Part shown: piece by piece, positions 22,874 to 25,641 of the stretch
Numbering within the stretch: the stretch's first letter is position 1
How the letters are laid out: every line of letters begins with the position of its first letter
Origin: CAZUZD01 sp964624465
GTDB lineage: Bacteria > Planctomycetota > Planctomycetia > Isosphaerales > Isosphaeraceae
DNA: 25,641 nucleotides
Assembly: GCA_964624465.1 (NCBI GenBank)
Contig: CAZUZD010000050.1
Location: forward strand, 1-25,641
Reading direction: 5' to 3'
Program-made: the position numbers and the translations under genes
The notes under the pieces: model-generated
Seen by the model: only the letters and a program-made list of their open reading frames with translations
Database searches by the model: none
What the model was told of the DNA's origin: nothing

Positions 22874-23002
22874 GGTGTGCCGTGGCCTGAGCGCAGCGTG
22901 GCCACGTGACGGGCGCCTCCGGATCGTCGGCGTGGCCACGCTGCGCTCAGGCCACGGCACACCGCAGGAGCCGACGGCGCGACATCCGTTCCCGGAGATC
23001 GG
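22874..23002. repeat. REP-like paired palindrome, family 1, copy C
   Basis: A perfect 33-bp inverted repeat: 22874-22906 against 22931-22963, with a 24-bp spacer. The arm reads GTGGCC, loop TGAGCGCAGCGT, GGCCAC. The right flank 22966-23002 resembles that of copy A at 7167-7203 (30 of 37 bases). The remaining 41 bp to the gene stop at 23044 hold a possible further match to the left flank of copy A (23007-23029 with 7041-7063, 19 of 23). No gene lies in this 386-bp gap. Confidence 0.85.
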
Positions 23003-23043
23003 GGGGCCGGATCTCTGGTCTCGGACGGACCTCGGGTGGACCG

Positions 23044-24264
23044 TCAGAGCGGTTTCGAGCTGGCGACGGCGGGGGCGTCGATCATCGCCTGGAGCTCCGC
23101 GACGATGTCGAAGGCGGCGCGGGGGCGGGCCATGGCGAGCGACTGGAGCTGCATGCGGGCGAGGCGGGCGGGGTCGTCGAGGAGGTGGTCGATCTTGTAG
23201 GGGAGCGTGGGGAGGTTGTTGCAGCGGATGGCGACGCCGTTCTCGAGCAGGTGGTCGCTGTTGCGCTCCTCCTGGCCGGGGATCGGGTTCACGACGACGA
23301 ACCCCAGGCCGCTGGCCAGGGCCTCGCTGGTGGTGAGGCCGCCGGGCTTGCCGACGATCAGGTCGCTGGCGGCCATCAGCTCGTGCATCCGGTCGGTGTA
23401 GCCGACCACGTGCAGCCGCACCCGGGCATCGGCCGGCTGGCGGCGGGCGAGCCGGTCGAGGTCGGCCTGGAGCGCGGCGTTGCGGCCGCAGACGGCGACC
23501 ACCTGCGCCGGGTGCCGCAGCGTCAGGAGCAGGTCGAGCACCGTCTGCACCCGCCCGACGCCGAAGCCGCCGGCGGAGACGAGCAGGGTGATCCGGTCGG
23601 GGTCGAGCCTGTGCTGGCGCCGCAGGGCCAGGCGGTCGTGCGGACGGGCGAAGGCCGGGTCGATCGGGATGCCGGTGACGCTGATCCTGGCGGCCGGCAC
23701 GCCGAGGGCCTCCAGGTGCACGCGGGTCTCGTCGAGCGCCACGAAGTAGTGCTCGGTGGGCTCGCAGAGCCAGAGGGCGTGGACGTCGAAGTCGGTGATG
23801 ACGATCGCCTGGCGACAGTTCAGCGGCCGTTGCTTGTGGGTCTTGAGCCAGCTGATGATCTCGGCCGGCAGCGAGTGGGTACTGACGATGACGTCGGGCC
23901 CGTACGCCTCCAGGAGCTTGAGGAACGGCCGGGTGTTGAGCCGGTCGAAGGCGAGCTTGCGGCTGTTGTTCTTCCAGGGCTTGTCGAGCTGGTCGTAGAG
24001 CCAGCCGAGCACCTCGGGCATGGTATTGACCATCTCGAGGTAGAGCCGGGAGTACAGGGTGCGGAACAGGGGGTTGGTGTACTCCAGGATGTCGACGTGC
24101 GCCACGTCCCCGTCGAAGTCGCCCTCGCGGCAGGCCCGCTCGATGGCCTGCGCCGCCCGGACGTGGCCGGCGCCGGCGGAGGCCGAGAGGATCAGCAGGC
24201 GGCGCCGCCCCGGGGTGCGGGGCGGGAACTCGGGCAGCTTGCGGGTGGTGGGCACGGCGATCAT
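23044..24264 (-). CDS. MGDG synthase-like glycosyltransferase (GT28 type)
   Basis: This 406-residue protein starts at ATG 24264 with GGGAG 5 nt upstream; the start overlaps the DAHP synthase stop as ATGA. The N-terminal domain begins LLILSASAGAGHVRAAQAIE, the hallmark of monogalactosyldiacylglycerol synthase and UgtP-like enzymes. A second Rossmann domain follows from about 223, with LLVSAGGFGVG and the nucleotide-sugar binding segment SDLIVGKPGGLTTSEAL (GKPGG 305-309) plus GQEERN (330-335), as in MurG-related GT28 enzymes. It should glycosylate diacylglycerol or a similar membrane lipid from a UDP-sugar. The last 29 residues include the stretch copied at 22809. Confidence 0.92.
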   Translation of the reverse strand: MIAVPTTRKLPEFPPRTPGRRRLLILSASAGAGHVRAAQAIERACREGDFDGDVAHVDILEYTNPLFRTLYSRLYLEMVNTMPEVLGWLYDQLDKPWKNNSRKLAFDRLNTRPFLKLLEAYGPDVIVSTHSLPAEIISWLKTHKQRPLNCRQAIVITDFDVHALWLCEPTEHYFVALDETRVHLEALGVPAARISVTGIPIDPAFARPHDRLALRRQHRLDPDRITLLVSAGGFGVGRVQTVLDLLLTLRHPAQVVAVCGRNAALQADLDRLARRQPADARVRLHVVGYTDRMHELMAASDLIVGKPGGLTTSEALASGLGFVVVNPIPGQEERNSDHLLENGVAIRCNNLPTLPYKIDHLLDDPARLARMQLQSLAMARPRAAFDIVAELQAMIDAPAVASSKPL

Positions 24265-25280
24265 CGAATCTCCCGACCCAACGGTTCGGCCAGCCGCCGC
24301 AGCGCTTCGAGCAGGGCGTCGAACGCGGCGAAGTCGAGCGACTGGGCGCCGTCGGACATGGCGCGGTCCGGGTCCGGATGGATCTCGATCATGAGCCCGT
24401 CGGCCCCCGCCGCCAGCGCGGCCAGGGCCATCGGCGGCACGTACGCCCGCTTGCCCGTGCCGTGCGAGGGGTCGACCAGCACGGGCAGGTGGCTCTGCAC
24501 CTTCAGGGGCGGGATCACCGACAGGTCGAGCGTGTTGCGGCTGTGGTCCGAGAACGTCCGCACCCCGCGCTCGCAGAGCGCGACCTGCTTGTTGCCCCCC
24601 GCCAGGATGTATTCGGCGGCCATCAGCCATTCTTCGAGTGTCGCCGACATTCCGCGCTTCAACAGCACCGGCTTGGTGGCCCGGCCCACCCGCTTCAGCA
24701 GGCTGAAGTTCTGCATGTTGCGGGCGCCGATCTGGATGATGTCGGCGTGCTCGTCGACGGCGTCGGCCGCCTCGTCGGTGTCCATCAGCTCGGTGACGAT
24801 CCCGATGCCGGTCTCCGCCCGCGCCTTCGCCAGGATCTCCAGGCCCTCGACGCCCATGCCCTGGAACGCGTACGGGCTGGTGCGCGGCTTGTAGGCGCCG
24901 GCGCGGAGCAGCTTCACGCCCCGGCTGGTGAGGAACTCGGCCGTGCGGAGGATGAGCTCCTCGCTCTCGACCGAGCACGGGCCGGCGATGATCGTGAACG
25001 AGCCGTCGCCGATCGTTGCCTGGGGCGTGCGGACCACCGAGTTGTCGGGGTGCATCTCGCGGCTGGCGAGCTTGTAGGGGCGGGTGACGCGGATCAGCTC
25101 GCGGACGTTCGGCAGCACGCCGAGCACGCCCGGGTCGACCACGCTGATGTTGCCGGTGATCCCGATCGCCGTGCGGGTCGCCCCGGGCATCGGGTGCGCC
25201 GTCAGGCCCATCCGCTCGATCGCCTCCACCACCCGCGCCACATCCTGGGGTCCGGCCTGGCTGTTCATCACGACGAGCAT
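24261..25280 (-). CDS. aroF: 3-deoxy-7-phosphoheptulonate (DAHP) synthase, type I beta
   Basis: This 339-residue enzyme starts at ATG 25280, giving the usual MLVVMN opening. Residues 1-68 are the ferredoxin-like N-terminal domain seen in AroF/AroG(II)-type enzymes. The TIM barrel carries AGPCSVES (metal-binding Cys102), KPRTSPYAFQG (131-141), QIGARNMQNF, LLKRGM and VDPSHGTGKR. These supply the phosphoenolpyruvate, erythrose 4-phosphate and metal sites. It catalyses the first step of the shikimate pathway. No chorismate mutase domain is fused. The ribosome site is weak. Its stop overlaps the start of the glycosyltransferase gene by 4 bp, so the two are one operon even though their pathways are unrelated. 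Confidence 0.95.
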   Translation of the reverse strand: MLVVMNSQAGPQDVARVVEAIERMGLTAHPMPGATRTAIGITGNISVVDPGVLGVLPNVRELIRVTRPYKLASREMHPDNSVVRTPQATIGDGSFTIIAGPCSVESEELILRTAEFLTSRGVKLLRAGAYKPRTSPYAFQGMGVEGLEILAKARAETGIGIVTELMDTDEAADAVDEHADIIQIGARNMQNFSLLKRVGRATKPVLLKRGMSATLEEWLMAAEYILAGGNKQVALCERGVRTFSDHSRNTLDLSVIPPLKVQSHLPVLVDPSHGTGKRAYVPPMALAALAAGADGLMIEIHPDPDRAMSDGAQSLDFAAFDALLEALRRLAEPLGREIR

Positions 25281-25384
25281 GGGGGCACAATCCGCTTCGT
25301 TCAGGGGCGCGGGGCCGCGACGCTCGGTCGAGTCGTCGGGCCCACGTTCGGGATCCTCGCAATCGGGAGCGACCGAGTCCGGGA

Positions 25385-25415
25385 ATCTTACCCCACCGCG
25401 CCCCCGACCTGGCAA
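25385..25415 (-). promoter_or_regulatory. Possible promoter of the aroF operon
   Basis: On the minus strand TTGCCA (25410-25415) and TAAGAT (25385-25390) are 19 bp apart, a little long. The -10 matches the one proposed for ahpC. The rest of the 210 bp between the aroF start and the palindrome at 25491 holds nothing else I recognise. Confidence 0.38.
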
Positions 25416-25490
25416 ACTTCCAACCCGTCGATGACCAGGCCCCTCCGCCCGCCGGCTCCCCCCAGGTCCGGCCCACCGACCGCCCTCGGG

Positions 25491-25638
25491 TCCCGTAGGT
25501 CGGATGAGCGGAGCGAAATCCGACGGCCTCGGAGGCGCTCGCCTGTCGGCCAGCCGATCCAACTCCTGCGGCGGGTTCTCACGATCCGTCCCTGGCCCCA
25601 GCCCGTCGGATTTCGCTCCGCTCATCCGACCCACGGGA
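25491..25638. repeat. REP-like paired palindrome, family 2, copy D
   Basis: The left arm 25491-25526 (TCCCGTAGGTCGGATGAGCG...) is complementary to 25603-25638 with 1 mismatch in 36; the spacer is 76 bp. Each arm folds alone: GTCGGAT, 12-base loop GAGCGGAGCGAA, ATCCGAC. It resembles copy B in its start (CCGTAGG.CGGAT) and in a CCGTCCC near the right arm. It touches the window edge. Confidence 0.85.
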
Positions 25639-25641
25639 GGG

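Noticed and set aside
22677..22963. CRISPR array or integron-type repeats
   Set aside because: There are only two, unlike palindromes with no regular spacing and no cas or integrase gene nearby.
22906..24894. A 662-codon plus-strand open frame over the glycosyltransferase and aroF
   Set aside because: It starts inside palindrome C and is antisense to two well-recognised genes. Its composition is that of a frame shadow.

Overview
The window looks like a stretch of chromosome from a planctomycete, most likely of the Isosphaeraceae/Gemmatales type. The evidence is a very high G+C content, a DUF1559 protein with a type IV pilin-like N-terminus and an H-X9-DG tail at the left edge, many secreted or lineage-restricted proteins, a heptaheme cytochrome with a helical-repeat N-terminus, and many starts lacking a good Shine-Dalgarno site. 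I saw no prophage, transposase, CRISPR array or integrated plasmid. Gene content is mostly chromosomal housekeeping and envelope functions.

Left part (1-9105). The 3' end of a DUF1559 gene is followed by a small PepSY-like lipoprotein, a membrane-anchored unknown protein and an overlapping pair: a DUF3006 protein and a secreted ComEC-type metallo-beta-lactamase fused to a ComEA-type helix-hairpin-helix domain. Next come a large secreted unknown protein, a strong hairpin terminator, a tRNA-Met(CAT), a DUF2892-like membrane protein, a secreted unknown protein on the minus strand, a palindromic repeat, a secreted alpha/beta hydrolase and a small membrane protein.

Middle (9118-14736, all minus strand). 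This holds a CPA2-type cation:proton antiporter, a zinc-ribbon membrane protein downstream of a seven-heme cytochrome c, two UspA proteins with a clear sigma70 promoter upstream, and a second tRNA-Met(CAT). The two tRNAs carry the initiator hallmark A11:U24. They differ only by one covarying T-stem base pair.

Peroxide block (14807-17273). An AhpD-type alkylhydroperoxidase and an AhpC-type 2-Cys peroxiredoxin are divergent from a LysR regulator that keeps the OxyR redox pair Cys199/Cys208. A palindromic operator and a promoter lie between regulator and peroxiredoxin, so this reads as a compact OxyR-AhpC-AhpD peroxide defence unit without AhpF.

Right part (17316-25641). This contains a fatty acid hydroxylase-family protein, a Gfo/Idh/MocA dehydrogenase, a cardiolipin synthase, a coupled methyltransferase and glycosyltransferase 2 pair, and a coupled DAHP synthase and MGDG-synthase-like glycosyltransferase pair. 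Between the last two convergent operons lie two paired-palindrome repeats and a perfect 65-bp duplication of the glycosyltransferase 3' end.

Four paired palindromes occur in the window (7079, 22677, 22874, 25491). All share the loop core AGCG[C/G]AGCG but have different stems, which is the pattern of REP-like elements. I found no clearly new multi-gene system. The best candidates for follow-up are the ComEC/ComEA fusion, the REP-like elements with the linked duplication, and the atypical initiator tRNAs.
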